A DNA stretch of 58,869 nt from an uncultured Olsenella sp. (GCA_949291295.1 CASEVE010000011.1:1-58869), one strand, 5' to 3'. Counted from the stretch's first letter, positions 25,446-33,684 are shown. Numbers and translations: made by a program. Notes: generated by a model from the letters alone, not told the origin.

Positions 25446-25545
25446 CGGACGGTTTGCGGGTGCGGAAACGTCCGCGAGCCGCCCGTTCTTCTCGGCGGGC
25501 GAGTTCCGGACGGTTTTGACCCCGGAAACGTCCGCGAGCCGCCCC
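25446..25545. repeat. Two tandem GGACGGTTT / AACGTCC hairpin repeats
   Basis: Two copies (from about 25446 and 25506) of GGACGGTTT, a short loop, then AACGTCCGCGAGCCGCCC. The first is followed by TTCTTCTCGG. They sit between the convergent tatD-like gene and the flavodoxin-like gene, so they may act as a two-way terminator. Related copies occur at 36.1 and 47.7 kb. Confidence 0.8.
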
Positions 25546-25592
25546 AAACCGCCCCAAACCGCGCTGAGGTTCCGCGCGGCACCGCGAACGGG

Positions 25593-26171
25593 TTAGCGGG
25601 CGGATAGCGCGCACGCCAGTCGTGCGAGCAGCGTGGGCCGCGCGGCAGGCTCGTCAAAGGAAGATCCCGCGAGAAGGGCCACGATGAGCCGGTCGAGCGC
25701 CTCGGAGACCCAGCGGCGCTTCCATCCCATGCGCGGCGCCCCCGCAGCTACGCGCACCAGGCGGTCCCCGCAGATGACAAGCCCGCCCATCCAGCGCGCG
25801 CCCGCAGCCTCGCAGCATGCCTCCATCTGCGAGAAGCGCGGCGGCGTCTCGTTGCCCGCGCTGTCGCGAAGGTGGGCGAGGGTGTAGACGCGCGTTTCAG
25901 GCACCACCTGCGTGGCAATGATTTCCTGCGCGGCGGCGACGTCTCGAAGGGTGTGGCCGAGAAGCACGGTGTCGCACGCGTCGATCTTCTCGCCGGGGGC
26001 GGCGTAGGCGAGCTCGGGTGAGGCAACGCCCGCCAGGCGCGCGTAGACGGGTAGAGCCTCCGCGAGGTCATCGAGCAGGTAGCGGGAAATCTTCTCGTCC
26101 GCTCGCGAGCTGGTGTTCACGAGCGCGATGCGGCAGGGGAGCGCGGGCTTTGCCGTGGGTTTGCGCCCCAT
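25593..26171 (-). CDS. Possible flavodoxin-fold protein (192 aa)
   Basis: The N-terminal CRIALVNTSSRADEKISRYL segment, with a beta strand then a Ser/Thr-rich loop, resembles the flavin-binding loop of flavodoxin/NADPH-dependent FMN reductase-like proteins. The rest (including VLLGHTL and a C-terminal helical stretch) agrees with an alpha/beta fold but has no decisive motif. It is therefore only a tentative fold call. The start at ATG 26171 has CGGAGA upstream; the longer open frame to 26774 runs through motif array 3 and is not coding. The gene begins just left of that array. Confidence 0.55.
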   Translation of the reverse strand: MGRKPTAKPALPCRIALVNTSSRADEKISRYLLDDLAEALPVYARLAGVASPELAYAAPGEKIDACDTVLLGHTLRDVAAAQEIIATQVVPETRVYTLAHLRDSAGNETPPRFSQMEACCEAAGARWMGGLVICGDRLVRVAAGAPRMGWKRRWVSEALDRLIVALLAGSSFDEPAARPTLLARLACALSAR

Positions 26172-26309
26172 GTCATGGTTCTCCGTCTGCACGCACGCTC
26201 CTCTCGCCTTTTCTTGCATGGTAGCATGCGGCTGACAGGGCTTGTCCTGCCCCGGTTGCGTGCTGTCGTCTTCTGAGAGAACCGCCGCTCGCGAGCCAGC
26301 CTGCCATGT

Positions 26310-26512
26310 GCCGAGAAACACCGCCCTCTGTACCACTTTCTTGGGTCGTACGTCCGGAAAAGGCCTCCTCTGTACCATCGGGCGCCGGCCCCGCCGACCG
26401 CATGCCGAGAAAAGCTGGCCGCTGTACCCGCGTGTCCGATGCCATGCCGAGAAACACCGCCCGCTGTACCGTTTTCTCCGAGAGGGTGTCGTAATAATCC
26501 GCCCACTGTACC
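26310..26512 (-). repeat. Motif array 3, left arm: five inverted units
   Basis: Units start at 26310, 26352, 26404, 26446 and 26488 (steps 42, 52, 42, 42). They read GCCGAGAAA, 11 variable bases, GTACC, with the second and last units degenerate. The arm lies in the 670-bp gap between the divergent flavodoxin-like gene and comF, which holds no other gene. Confidence 0.88.
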
Positions 26513-26541
26513 ACGCGCAAACCCGCTGCGTAGCCGCCCCT

Positions 26542-26744
26542 GGTACACCGGGCGGCTTTTCATGACGTGAGGTCCGCGGAGACGGTACAGAGGACGGCTT
26601 TTCTCGGCATGCGGTCGGCGGAGCCGGCGCGCGCTGGTACAGAGGGGGGCTTTTCTCGACGTGAGCTCCGCGGAGATGGTACGGCGGGCGGCATTTCTCG
26701 ACGCGCGGCTCAAGAAGGCAGTACAGCCGGCCGCATTTCTCGGC
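26542..26744 (+). repeat. Motif array 3, right arm: five forward units
   Basis: Units start at 26542, 26584, 26636, 26678 and 26720 (steps 42, 52, 42, 42). The centre between arms is 29 bases, ten fewer than in array 2. The last unit ends about 100 bp before comF; a TACACT hexamer at 26792-26797 may be the comF -10. Confidence 0.88.
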
Positions 26745-26841
26745 AGGCCGCCCGCGCCACCCTGTTCCGACCAAACACGACGGCCGCGTGCTACACTCTT
26801 TTCACCGACGCGACCCCCATCCGCCTTAGGAAGGGGGTCGC

Positions 26842-27573
26842 ATGCCTATCGGTCGCCTTGCCCGCGCCGCTGCCGGGGAGCTCGCCGACCTGCTCTGGCC
26901 CACGCGCTGCGTGAGCTGCGACCAGCCCGGCGAGCTGGTCTGCGACGAATGCCGCGCCGCGCTTGGCTGGATCGAGCAGCGCCTTGCCTGCCCCGTCTGC
27001 GGCGCGCCCTACGGATTTCTCACCTGCACGGAGTGCGTGGGCACCTGGGCGCCCCGGACAACCGTTGCCGCGCTAGACTTCCACGGCACCGCGGCGCGCA
27101 TGGTCACCTGCCTCAAAGACGCCCACGAGCTGCGCCTGGCTCCCGTGGTGGCGGCGGCGATGCTCACCGCGCTCGAGGAGGCGTCGGCCTGGGACGCGCC
27201 CGACGGCGCGCCGCGCTTCTCGCCGCACGAGACGGACGGCATCTGCTTTGTCCCCGCCACGTCCGCGGCCTACGCGCGCCGCGGCTTTGACCACATGGAG
27301 CTCGTCTCACGCGAGCTTGCCGCCTGCTCCGGCCTACCCGTTGCCGACGTCCTCGTACGTCCCGAAGCCCGCGACCAGCGCGAGCTTGGCCGAGAGGAGC
27401 GCGCGGCCAACCTCTTGGGAACCATCCGTGTCTGCGATGATGTTCTCGGTGCGCACCTGCTGCTGCTCGATGACGTTGCCACCACGGGCGCCTCGATCAA
27501 CGAGGCCACCCGGGCACTTCTCGCCCGAGGTGCCGCGTCCGTGACGGCATGCGTCCTTGCCCGCGTGTGGTAG
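26842..27573 (+). CDS. comF: ComF-family phosphoribosyltransferase-like protein (243 aa)
   Basis: Related to ComFC/GntX, needed for DNA import during natural transformation in several bacteria. The N-terminal zinc ribbon has cysteines in CVSCDQPGELVCDEC and CPVCGAPYGFLTCTEC. The C-terminal PRTase core carries FVPATSAAYARRGFDHMELV and the PRPP-binding LLLDDVATTGASINEA. Length is normal. The start ATG has AGGAAGGGGG upstream. No other competence gene is nearby, so it may be monocistronic. Confidence 0.93.
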   Translation: MPIGRLARAAAGELADLLWPTRCVSCDQPGELVCDECRAALGWIEQRLACPVCGAPYGFLTCTECVGTWAPRTTVAALDFHGTAARMVTCLKDAHELRLAPVVAAAMLTALEEASAWDAPDGAPRFSPHETDGICFVPATSAAYARRGFDHMELVSRELAACSGLPVADVLVRPEARDQRELGREERAANLLGTIRVCDDVLGAHLLLLDDVATTGASINEATRALLARGAASVTACVLARVW

Positions 27574-27954
27574 CGCTGCTCGCGAGCCCGCCTTCTCCGG
27601 GACGCGTTTTGGGACATTGGCTCTTGGGCGAGAAAAACTGCCCCCTGGAAGGTATACTCAAAGGAGTCTCGACCAGGTCTGTGGTTGCGGGCGGCCTTTC
27701 GCCCAAGTCCATGCCAGACGAGGGCAAAGGGATCCACGTAAGCTCGGGCGTGCGCGTCCGTGCGATCATGGCTCGTCCTAGAGGTAAGTCGCACCGTCCG
27801 TCATACTCATGAGGCATACGGCCTCGCGGGCGAGAGGGGCAAAAGTGGAGGTGCCGCGGCACCAAAAGCGACGTCCCCAGTGCGCGGGTGTGGGGTCAAA
27901 GACCAGGTCAGCTGGGAGAGACGCGATTTTGGACATTTGGGAAGAAGGATAGTC
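27574..27954. other. Gene-free stretch of 381 bp before the substrate-binding lipoprotein
   Basis: No recognised gene or RNA. Near-repeats of TTTTGGGACATTGG (about 27605-27618) and TTTTGGACATTTGG (about 27927-27940) lie close to its ends. Inside are a TATACT hexamer (about 27653), an AAAGGAG, and a perfect 14-base GC palindrome (GGTGCCGCGGCACC, about 27850). A short open frame ending at 27812 has no good start site. A long leader RNA or small RNA is possible but unproven. Confidence 0.4.
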
Positions 27955-29151
27955 ATGCCGCACAGCCACACTCGCATCCTCACCGCAATGGCGGCCGCGC
28001 TCTGCACCGCGCTTGGTCTGGGAGCCTGCTCCCTCGGCCCCGTGGACTTTGATGACTTCCTCATGACCACATCCGTTGCCGAGGCCCGTGCCGAGCGCGT
28101 GGCCGCTCTCGAGCAGGTGGTCGATGACTCGCTGCTCAAGCAGGCTGGCACGCTCACGGTGGGCATCCCCGCCGTCGAGTCGGTGCCGCTGGCGGTTGCG
28201 ATGAGCGACGGCTCGCGTGCGGGAATGGACGTCGACACCGCCCACGCCCTTGCCGACGCGCTTGGGCTGACCTCCGTCTCGTTTGTCTCGGTCTCTGAGA
28301 TTCCCTCCGCTCTTGAGGAGAGCTGCGACGTGGTGATGGGGGTTGCCGCGGACGGCTCGAGCTCCGTCACGCCCACGGGCGACTACGCCCAGAGCGCCAC
28401 CGGCCTCTTTACCACCCAGGACGTGACGGCTCCCATCGACGCCTCCGCGCTCTCCGGGGCAAGCGTGGGCGTTCAGGAGGGCTCTATCTCCCAGCGGACG
28501 ATGGCAAACCTCGAGACGGGTGCCACCGAGACCACCTTTGCCAACCTCAACGAGGCCTTCGAGGCCCTCCAGAGCGGCTCCGTTGCCTACGTTGCCTGCG
28601 ATGCCTACGCGGGCGCCTATCTCCAGGGCGTCTACGAGGGGGTTACCTTTGCCGGAACGGTAGACGACCCTATTGCCACGGGAATCGTCGCCTCCTCCGA
28701 CGAGCTTGCGTCCGCCATTCAGACGGCGCTCGAGACGATCCAGTCCAACGGGGTGAACGACATCATCCGCTCGCGTTGGCTGAGCGGCCTGCCCATGCTC
28801 ACGGAATCCACCAAGGTGAGCGGCATCGTTGTCCGCGAGCCGGAGCCCGTCGAGGAAGAGGAGCCCGCCGAGGGCGAGCAGGGCTCCGAGGACGATGCCG
28901 CCTCCGAGGACGGCACCGTGCCCGAGGGCGAGTCCGGCGACCAGGGCGCCGCGCCCGAGCAGGACGCCGGAACCGGCGACTACTCAGGCGATGCCTACGC
29001 CGAGGACTACTCCGGCGGGGAGGACTCCTACGCCGAGGACTACTCCGGTGACTATTACTCGGAGGACTACACGGACTACGGCTACACCGATGACGGCTAC
29101 ACCGATGACGGCTACTACGAGGAGGACTACTCGTACGACTCCTACTACTAG
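27955..29151 (+). CDS. Substrate-binding lipoprotein (amino-acid type) with acidic Tyr-rich tail (398 aa)
   Basis: A lipoprotein signal with lipobox LGACS anchors it to the outer membrane face. Residues about 60-285 resemble solute-binding protein family 3, which delivers amino acids to ABC transporters (GTLTVGIPAVESVPLA, the GMDVDTAHALADALG motif, and an IVASSDELASAI close). The C-terminal 100 residues are low-complexity: first Glu/Gly/Asp, then about 50 residues of Asp/Tyr/Ser/Gly repeats such as EDYSGDYYSED. No permease or ATPase gene follows, so it may be an orphan receptor. The start is ATG 27955 with GAAGGA 6 bases upstream. Confidence 0.83.
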   Translation: MPHSHTRILTAMAAALCTALGLGACSLGPVDFDDFLMTTSVAEARAERVAALEQVVDDSLLKQAGTLTVGIPAVESVPLAVAMSDGSRAGMDVDTAHALADALGLTSVSFVSVSEIPSALEESCDVVMGVAADGSSSVTPTGDYAQSATGLFTTQDVTAPIDASALSGASVGVQEGSISQRTMANLETGATETTFANLNEAFEALQSGSVAYVACDAYAGAYLQGVYEGVTFAGTVDDPIATGIVASSDELASAIQTALETIQSNGVNDIIRSRWLSGLPMLTESTKVSGIVVREPEPVEEEEPAEGEQGSEDDAASEDGTVPEGESGDQGAAPEQDAGTGDYSGDAYAEDYSGGEDSYAEDYSGDYYSEDYTDYGYTDDGYTDDGYYEEDYSYDSYY

Positions 29152-29266
29152 CCGGGGGCGTGCCCGGGAAACCTTACGTCCGCCGAGCGGGAGCGTCCGT
29201 TCAGGCATGTCATGGGCGTCTTGCGGTGGACTGCCACCCGCAGAAGTGGGTATCAGTCAGATATGG

Positions 29267-29285
29267 TGCGACCGAGTTGGTCGCA
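29267..29285. promoter_or_regulatory. Inverted repeat in the hpf leader
   Basis: TGCGACC and GGTCGCA flank GAGTT, ending 15 bases before the AAGGAGG of hpf. It could be a repressor site or a 5' leader hairpin. A TATGGT hexamer at 29262-29267 may be the -10. Confidence 0.4.
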
Positions 29286-29311
29286 ACCACGTACAACGTA
29301 AGGAGGTTCGC

Positions 29312-29905
29312 ATGGTGGACATCAAGATCTCGGGCCGCAAGGTGAGCGTCTCCGACTCCCTGCGCGAGCATGTGGAGGAGAAGGTGGGCAACGCCCTCAA
29401 GGTGTTCGACATCAAGCCCATGACCTGCGACGTCGTTCTTCGAGTCGACAAGAACCCCTCCAACCCGGAGCGCAAGGCCTGCGAGGTCACCGTCTTTGTC
29501 CGCGATAACGTGGTGCGTGTCGTCGCGAGCTCCGATGACATGTACGCCGCCATCGACGAGGCCGCCGAGAAGGCCACCCGTCAGCTCCGCAAGTACAAGA
29601 CGCGCGTCATCGACCGCCGCCAGCGTGCCCAGGCCGCAAAGGCGGGGGCCGTCACGCAGGAGGACCTTGCCGCCCTCATCGAGCCCACGCCCGACGAGAC
29701 CGAGGACGATCAGCTCGTTCGCGAGAAGTACATCGACCTGTTCCCCATGACGGAGGAAGAGGCCCTTGTCCAGACCGACCTCATAGGACATGATTTCTAT
29801 GTCTTCACAAATGCCACCACGGGGCTTGTCAACGTGATCTATCACCGCAAGAATGGCGGGTATGGAATCATCAAGCCCAAGATCGAGGAAGAGAATGAGC
29901 AGTAG
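29312..29905 (+). CDS. hpf: Long-form ribosome hibernation-promoting factor (197 aa)
   Basis: Binds idle 30S subunits and joins ribosomes into inactive 100S dimers in stationary phase. The N-terminal S30AE domain (residues 1-100, KISGRKVSVSDSLREHVE start) occupies the mRNA/tRNA channel. The C-terminal domain (VREKYIDLFPMTEEEALVQ, then GHDFYVFTNATTGLVNVIY) is the dimerisation part present only in long HPF. The start has a strong AAGGAGG. The DegV-family gene overlaps its end by 11 bp. Confidence 0.96.
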   Translation: MVDIKISGRKVSVSDSLREHVEEKVGNALKVFDIKPMTCDVVLRVDKNPSNPERKACEVTVFVRDNVVRVVASSDDMYAAIDEAAEKATRQLRKYKTRVIDRRQRAQAAKAGAVTQEDLAALIEPTPDETEDDQLVREKYIDLFPMTEEEALVQTDLIGHDFYVFTNATTGLVNVIYHRKNGGYGIIKPKIEEENEQ

Positions 29906-30944
29906 CGATACCGACAAGAACATAGAGACTGCCCCCATCGTAGAGGGGGAGGACAACGCCCAGGCGTCGCAGGAGGCTGCGCGCCTGGGCCGCGCTTATC
30001 ATCGCAAGTCAAATGTGAGGATCATCGTTGACTCCTGCGCGGACTTTGCGCCTGAGGTCGCTCGTGCCCTGGGCGTGGAGGTCGTGAACTTCACCTATGT
30101 GATGAGCGGCACGGAGTATGCCGATGACCTCTGGCAGACCATGTCGGCCAAGGAGTTCTACGATCGCATGCGCGCCGGCGAGGTGGCCACCACCTCAGCC
30201 GTGACGCCCGGCCACTACCTCGAGGTCTTTGAGCGCGCCGCCGAGGAGGGCACCCCGACGGTCTATCTCGCCTTCACGCGCGGCCTCTCGTCGAGCGTCG
30301 ACGCCGCCCGGCAGGCGGCCGAGATGGTGCGCGAGAGCCACCCCGAGTTCGAGATCTACGTGGTGGACAACGTCTGCCCGTCTGCCGCCGCCGAGCTTCT
30401 CGCCATTGAGGCGGTTCATCAGGCTGCGAGTGGGCTTACGGCCAAGGAGCTCGTGGCGTGGGCCGAGGAGGCGCGCTACTACATTCACGGCTACTTTACG
30501 CTGGACTCCTTCGATGCCCTGGCCCGCGGCGGGCGCATCCCGCCGGCGGCGGCCACGGTGGGCGGCAAGCTCGACATCAAGCCCGAGCTCTCCTACGACA
30601 CCAACGGCGCCCTCACGCTGCGCGGCATGTGCCGCGGGCGCAAGAAGGCCCTGCGTGCGATCATCGCCGACTTCAAGGCCAACTACCTCGGTGCCGAGGG
30701 CGGCGACGAGAAGCTTCCCATGGCCATCGTCTCCGCTGATGCCGAGAAGGACGCGCACTGGATTGCCGAGCAGGTTCGCAAGGAGCCCGGCTGCGAGGAC
30801 GTGCCCATCATCTACAGCTCTGTGGGTCCTGTCATCGGCGCCCACGTTGGCCCGGGCATGGTGGCGCTGCTCTTCTGGGGCCGCGACCGCCGCGATGCCC
30901 TCTCCTTCACCGACCGCATCGCCCGCAAGGTCCGCGGACAGTAA
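29895..30944 (+). CDS. DegV-family protein (FakB-like fatty-acid binder, 349 aa)
   Basis: DegV/FakB proteins hold a fatty acid while FakA phosphorylates it for phospholipid synthesis. Visible are IIVDSCADF near residue 37, the TTSAVTPGHYLEVFE segment, GLSSSVDAA, and the C-terminal SSVGPVIGAHVGPGMVAL. An N-terminal extension of about 35 acidic residues precedes the fold. ATG 29895 lies within the end of hpf, giving coupling. FakA (DAK-type kinase) is not in the window. Confidence 0.92.
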   Translation: MSSSDTDKNIETAPIVEGEDNAQASQEAARLGRAYHRKSNVRIIVDSCADFAPEVARALGVEVVNFTYVMSGTEYADDLWQTMSAKEFYDRMRAGEVATTSAVTPGHYLEVFERAAEEGTPTVYLAFTRGLSSSVDAARQAAEMVRESHPEFEIYVVDNVCPSAAAELLAIEAVHQAASGLTAKELVAWAEEARYYIHGYFTLDSFDALARGGRIPPAAATVGGKLDIKPELSYDTNGALTLRGMCRGRKKALRAIIADFKANYLGAEGGDEKLPMAIVSADAEKDAHWIAEQVRKEPGCEDVPIIYSSVGPVIGAHVGPGMVALLFWGRDRRDALSFTDRIARKVRGQ

Positions 30945-30974
30945 GCACTTGACAGTTTGGTGACGGGGTAGTTT

Positions 30975-31008
30975 GGTGACAGAGGTGACAGGGTAGTTTG
31001 TCAGGTTT
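30975..31008. repeat. Left arm of a 34-bp perfect inverted repeat (TGACAGGG family)
   Basis: Pairs exactly with 31044-31077 across 35 bases that contain TATCATACAAAA-like AT-rich DNA. It belongs to the GTGACAGGGTAGTTTGTCA variant of the repeat family and begins 31 bp after the DegV stop codon. Confidence 0.85.
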
Positions 31009-31043
31009 CTGGTGAGTCATCTCGAGTAGTGTAACCATACAAA

Positions 31044-31144
31044 AAACCTGACAAACTACCCTGTCACCTCTGTCACCAGCCCCTGTCGCCACCCGTCGCC
31101 CCCGTCACCAGAAACCTGACAAACTGCCCTGTCACCTCTGTCAT
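31044..31144. repeat. Right arm plus an additional copy of the TGACAGGG repeat
   Basis: 31044-31077 is the exact inverted partner of 30975-31008. A second, slightly diverged copy (AAACCTGACAAACTGCCCTG then TCACCTCTGTCA) follows at 31113-31144, separated by GTCGCC repeats. It ends about 28 bp before the dehydrogenase start. Confidence 0.85.
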
Positions 31145-31171
31145 CAACCATGCATGTGGAAAGGAATGACT

Positions 31172-32212
31172 TTGCAGATCAAGAAGATTGCCTTCATCGG
31201 TACTGGCATCATGGGCGCGCCCATTGCCGGCCACATCCTCGATGCTGGCTATGACGTCACGGTCTACAACCGCACGCGCGAGAAGGCCGAGGGGCTTCTC
31301 GCCAAGGGTGCCCACTGGGCCGACAGCCCGGCCGAGGCCGCCGCGGACGCCGACGTGGTGTTCACGATGGTGGGCTATCCCACGGACGTCGAGGACGTCT
31401 ACCTTGCCACCGACGGCCTGATCCGCACCGCCAAGAAGGGCGCCTGGCTCATCGACCTCACCACGAGCTCCCCGCAGCTCGCGCGTGACATTCACGATGC
31501 CGCTGAGGTTGAGGACAAGCACGCGTTCGACTGCCCGGTCACGGGCGGTGAGCAGGGCGCGGTCGACGGCACCCTCACGCTCATCATGGGCATCTCCGAG
31601 CAGGAGGCGGCGCCCGTGCTCCCCGTGCTCGAGACCTTCTCGGCAAAGCGCTTCTTCTTTGACGTTCCTGGTGGCGGCCAGACGGCCAAGCTCTGCAACC
31701 AGGTGAGCCTTGCCTCCTGCATGGTGGGCTACGCGGACGCCATCGCCCTCGCCGAGCAGTCCGGAATCGACGTGGAGCGCGTACTCGAGGTCATGGCTAG
31801 CGGCACCGGTGGCTCCGGCGCCTCCAAGACTCTGGCGCCCAAGTCGCTCGCCGGCGACTACAAGCCTGGCTTCATGGCCGAGCACCTGCGCAAGGACATT
31901 GCGCTCGCGCTGCAGCGCTCCGAGGACCTCGACATCACGCTGCCCGGCGCCGAGACCGCCTTCACCCTCTTTGACATGCTCTGCCAGATTGGCGGCTCGC
32001 GCATGGGCACGCAGGCGCTCACCCTGCTCTACCAGGAGGAAGCCACCTGCGCCGCTGCGGGCCTTGACTGGAGCCTGCTCGACCAGGGCGAGGACGACGA
32101 CCACGAGTGCCACTGCGGCCACGACCACGCCGCCGACCACGAGTGCTGCGGTGGCCACCACCACGACCACGGCGACGACCACGAGTGCCACTGCCACCAC
32201 CACGACCACTAG
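31172..32212 (+). CDS. 3-hydroxyisobutyrate dehydrogenase-family oxidoreductase with His/Cys-rich tail (346 aa)
   Basis: NAD(P)-dependent beta-hydroxyacid dehydrogenase. The Rossmann motif is FIGTGIMGAPIAGHIL at the start, the substrate-binding region includes DCPVTGGEQGA, and the catalytic lysine is in GGQTAKLCNQ. After the normal end (about residue 305), a 40-residue tail follows with repeated DHECHC, CGHDHAADHECC and GGHHHDHGDDHE motifs, which should bind Ni, Zn or Cu. Start choice: AAGGA lies 6 bases before TTG 31172, which gives MQIKKIAF, the normal family start; ATG 31166 is too close to that site. The exact substrate is unknown. Confidence 0.87.
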   Translation: MQIKKIAFIGTGIMGAPIAGHILDAGYDVTVYNRTREKAEGLLAKGAHWADSPAEAAADADVVFTMVGYPTDVEDVYLATDGLIRTAKKGAWLIDLTTSSPQLARDIHDAAEVEDKHAFDCPVTGGEQGAVDGTLTLIMGISEQEAAPVLPVLETFSAKRFFFDVPGGGQTAKLCNQVSLASCMVGYADAIALAEQSGIDVERVLEVMASGTGGSGASKTLAPKSLAGDYKPGFMAEHLRKDIALALQRSEDLDITLPGAETAFTLFDMLCQIGGSRMGTQALTLLYQEEATCAAAGLDWSLLDQGEDDDHECHCGHDHAADHECCGGHHHDHGDDHECHCHHHDH

Positions 32213-32227
32213 TGCCGAGAAAAACAC

Positions 32228-32287
32228 GCACGGCACGGCTTTTGTCCGCAGGCTTCCTTGGCTATGTGAAATGAAGCCGTGCCGTGC
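32228..32287. repeat. 14-bp inverted repeat before the NYN gene
   Basis: 32228-32241 (GCACGGCACGGCTT) pairs perfectly with 32274-32287 around a 32-base loop. No T-run follows. It may terminate the dehydrogenase transcript or be a small palindromic element. Confidence 0.65.
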
Positions 32288-32324
32288 GCGCCATCTTGGA
32301 CGCACGTAAGGAGAACCACCCGTT

Positions 32325-33107
32325 TTGAACGAAACCGATATGCCGCAGAGCTCCATCGCGGTGCTCATCGACTTTGAGAACCTCGCGCTCGGAACCGGGC
32401 GCCGCAAGAAGAACGGTCACCAGGAGGCAGGCCCGCTCCCTGACGTCAAGCTCATTCTCGAGCGCCTTGTCGACAAGGGCCGCATCACCGCAAAGCGCGC
32501 CTACTGTGACTGGCAGCGCTTCTCGGATGCCATCACACCCCTGCACGAGCTGGGCATCGAGCTCATAGAGATTCCCGACCGAGCCTATACGGGCAAGAAC
32601 TCGGCCGACATCCGCCTTGCGGTGGATGCCATGGAAATCTGCCTCACGAAGGACCACATCGACACCTTTGCGATCCTCTCGGGCGACTCGGACTTCTCGC
32701 CGCTTGTCTCCAAGCTCAAGGAGTTTGGCAAGACGGTCATTGGCGTGGGCATGAAGGACGCCACGAGCAGCCTGCTCACCGAGGTCTGCGACGAGTTCAT
32801 CTTCTATGAGGACATCACGCGCGGCCCCGGCATCCCCGACTTCCAGGGCAAGGTGCCCAAGGAGCGCGAGAAGTGCTACCAGCTGCTCTTTGAGACGATC
32901 GATGCGCTGCAGCGCGAGAGTGACAGCTTCATTTTGGCCTCACGCCTCAAGGACACGATGAAGCGCAAGCGCCCTCAGTTCTCGGAGGCGAGTTACGGCT
33001 ATCGTTCTTTCACGGCGCTTCTCCGCGAGGCGGCGAAGCTCGGCTTTATCGACATTCACCAGGACCCCAAGAGCGGCACGGCCGTTGTCGACGGGTTCTG
33101 CGAGTAG
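32325..33107 (+). CDS. NYN-domain protein with C-terminal LOTUS/OST-HTH domain (260 aa)
   Basis: The NYN (PIN-like) ribonuclease domain fills residues about 8-165: AVLIDFENLAL carries the first catalytic Asp, then SADIRLAVDAM and LSGDSDFSPLV supply further acidic residues. Residues about 185-255 form an OST-HTH/LOTUS-like winged helix (SRLKDTMKRKRPQFSEASYG), which in other proteins binds RNA. The pair suggests an RNA endonuclease or RNA-processing protein. The TTG at 32325 has TAAGGAG about 10 bases upstream; ATG 32340 is an alternative. The following HEAT-like gene is 13 bp away. Confidence 0.88.
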   Translation: MNETDMPQSSIAVLIDFENLALGTGRRKKNGHQEAGPLPDVKLILERLVDKGRITAKRAYCDWQRFSDAITPLHELGIELIEIPDRAYTGKNSADIRLAVDAMEICLTKDHIDTFAILSGDSDFSPLVSKLKEFGKTVIGVGMKDATSSLLTEVCDEFIFYEDITRGPGIPDFQGKVPKEREKCYQLLFETIDALQRESDSFILASRLKDTMKRKRPQFSEASYGYRSFTALLREAAKLGFIDIHQDPKSGTAVVDGFCE

Positions 33108-33120
33108 CAAGGAGATACCA

Positions 33121-33684
33121 ATGGCAGATTCCAACAGCGCACAGATTGTGGGTCTCATCGAGGAGCTCTCTGGTCCAAACAGGCGTCGCCGCCAGGAGGT
33201 TGCCCACCAGATTGCGCTCACGGCCCGCGCAAACACGAAGATTTTGATTCCGTACATCCGCCCGCTCACCGACGCGCTCTATCGCCCTGAGGCCCAGACG
33301 CGCTGGGAGGTGCTCGATGCCCTCTCGAGCATTGCCGTGGGCAACCCGGAGGCAGTCGCCGATGCCCTGGACGGCGCCGAGGCGTCCCTTTTCGACGACA
33401 GCTCGTCGACGGTCCGCCTGGCCGCGTTTGTGTTTCTCGCCCGAATTGCGGCAAGCTCCCCGGAGCGCTCCGACCAGATCTGGCAGCTGCTCGACGAGGC
33501 AATCCAGTGCTATCACGGTGACGCCGAGTATCGCGACATGCTCGTTGCCCTGCTTGAGCTTGCGCGTGGCAACGCGTCCGAAGCCACGCGCAAGGCGCTC
33601 GCGGCGCGCGTGAGCTTTGACGCGGAGAACGGCACGGGCTACATCAAGACGCTCTCGGGGGAGATCCTTCAAGCTCTCTCCTAG
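33121..33684 (+). CDS. HEAT-like repeat protein (187 aa)
   Basis: A predicted all-helical protein with repeating paired helices, such as LIPYIRPLTDALYRPEAQTR, WEVLDALSSIAVGNPEAVAD and VRLAAFVFLARIAASSPE, resembling HEAT repeats that bind proteins. No enzyme motif is visible. The start ATG has AAGGAG upstream, and it follows the NYN gene closely, so it may assist that RNA-related protein. Function is not known. Confidence 0.7.
   Translation: MADSNSAQIVGLIEELSGPNRRRRQEVAHQIALTARANTKILIPYIRPLTDALYRPEAQTRWEVLDALSSIAVGNPEAVADALDGAEASLFDDSSSTVRLAAFVFLARIAASSPERSDQIWQLLDEAIQCYHGDAEYRDMLVALLELARGNASEATRKALAARVSFDAENGTGYIKTLSGEILQALS

Noticed and set aside
22199..25657. Minus-strand open frame of 1152 aa opposite metG-rsmA-tatD
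   Set aside because: Antisense shadow of three clear genes in high-GC DNA; no ribosome-binding site or domain.
150..26744. CRISPR arrays
   Set aside because: Units are degenerate in both blocks, spacers are only 17 bp and resemble each other within an array, two arrays are inverted about a centre, and no cas gene is present.
27574..27954. tmRNA, RNase P or SRP RNA
   Set aside because: Conserved cores of these RNAs (for example GGAAGGAAGCA of SRP or the P4 motif of RNase P) are absent.
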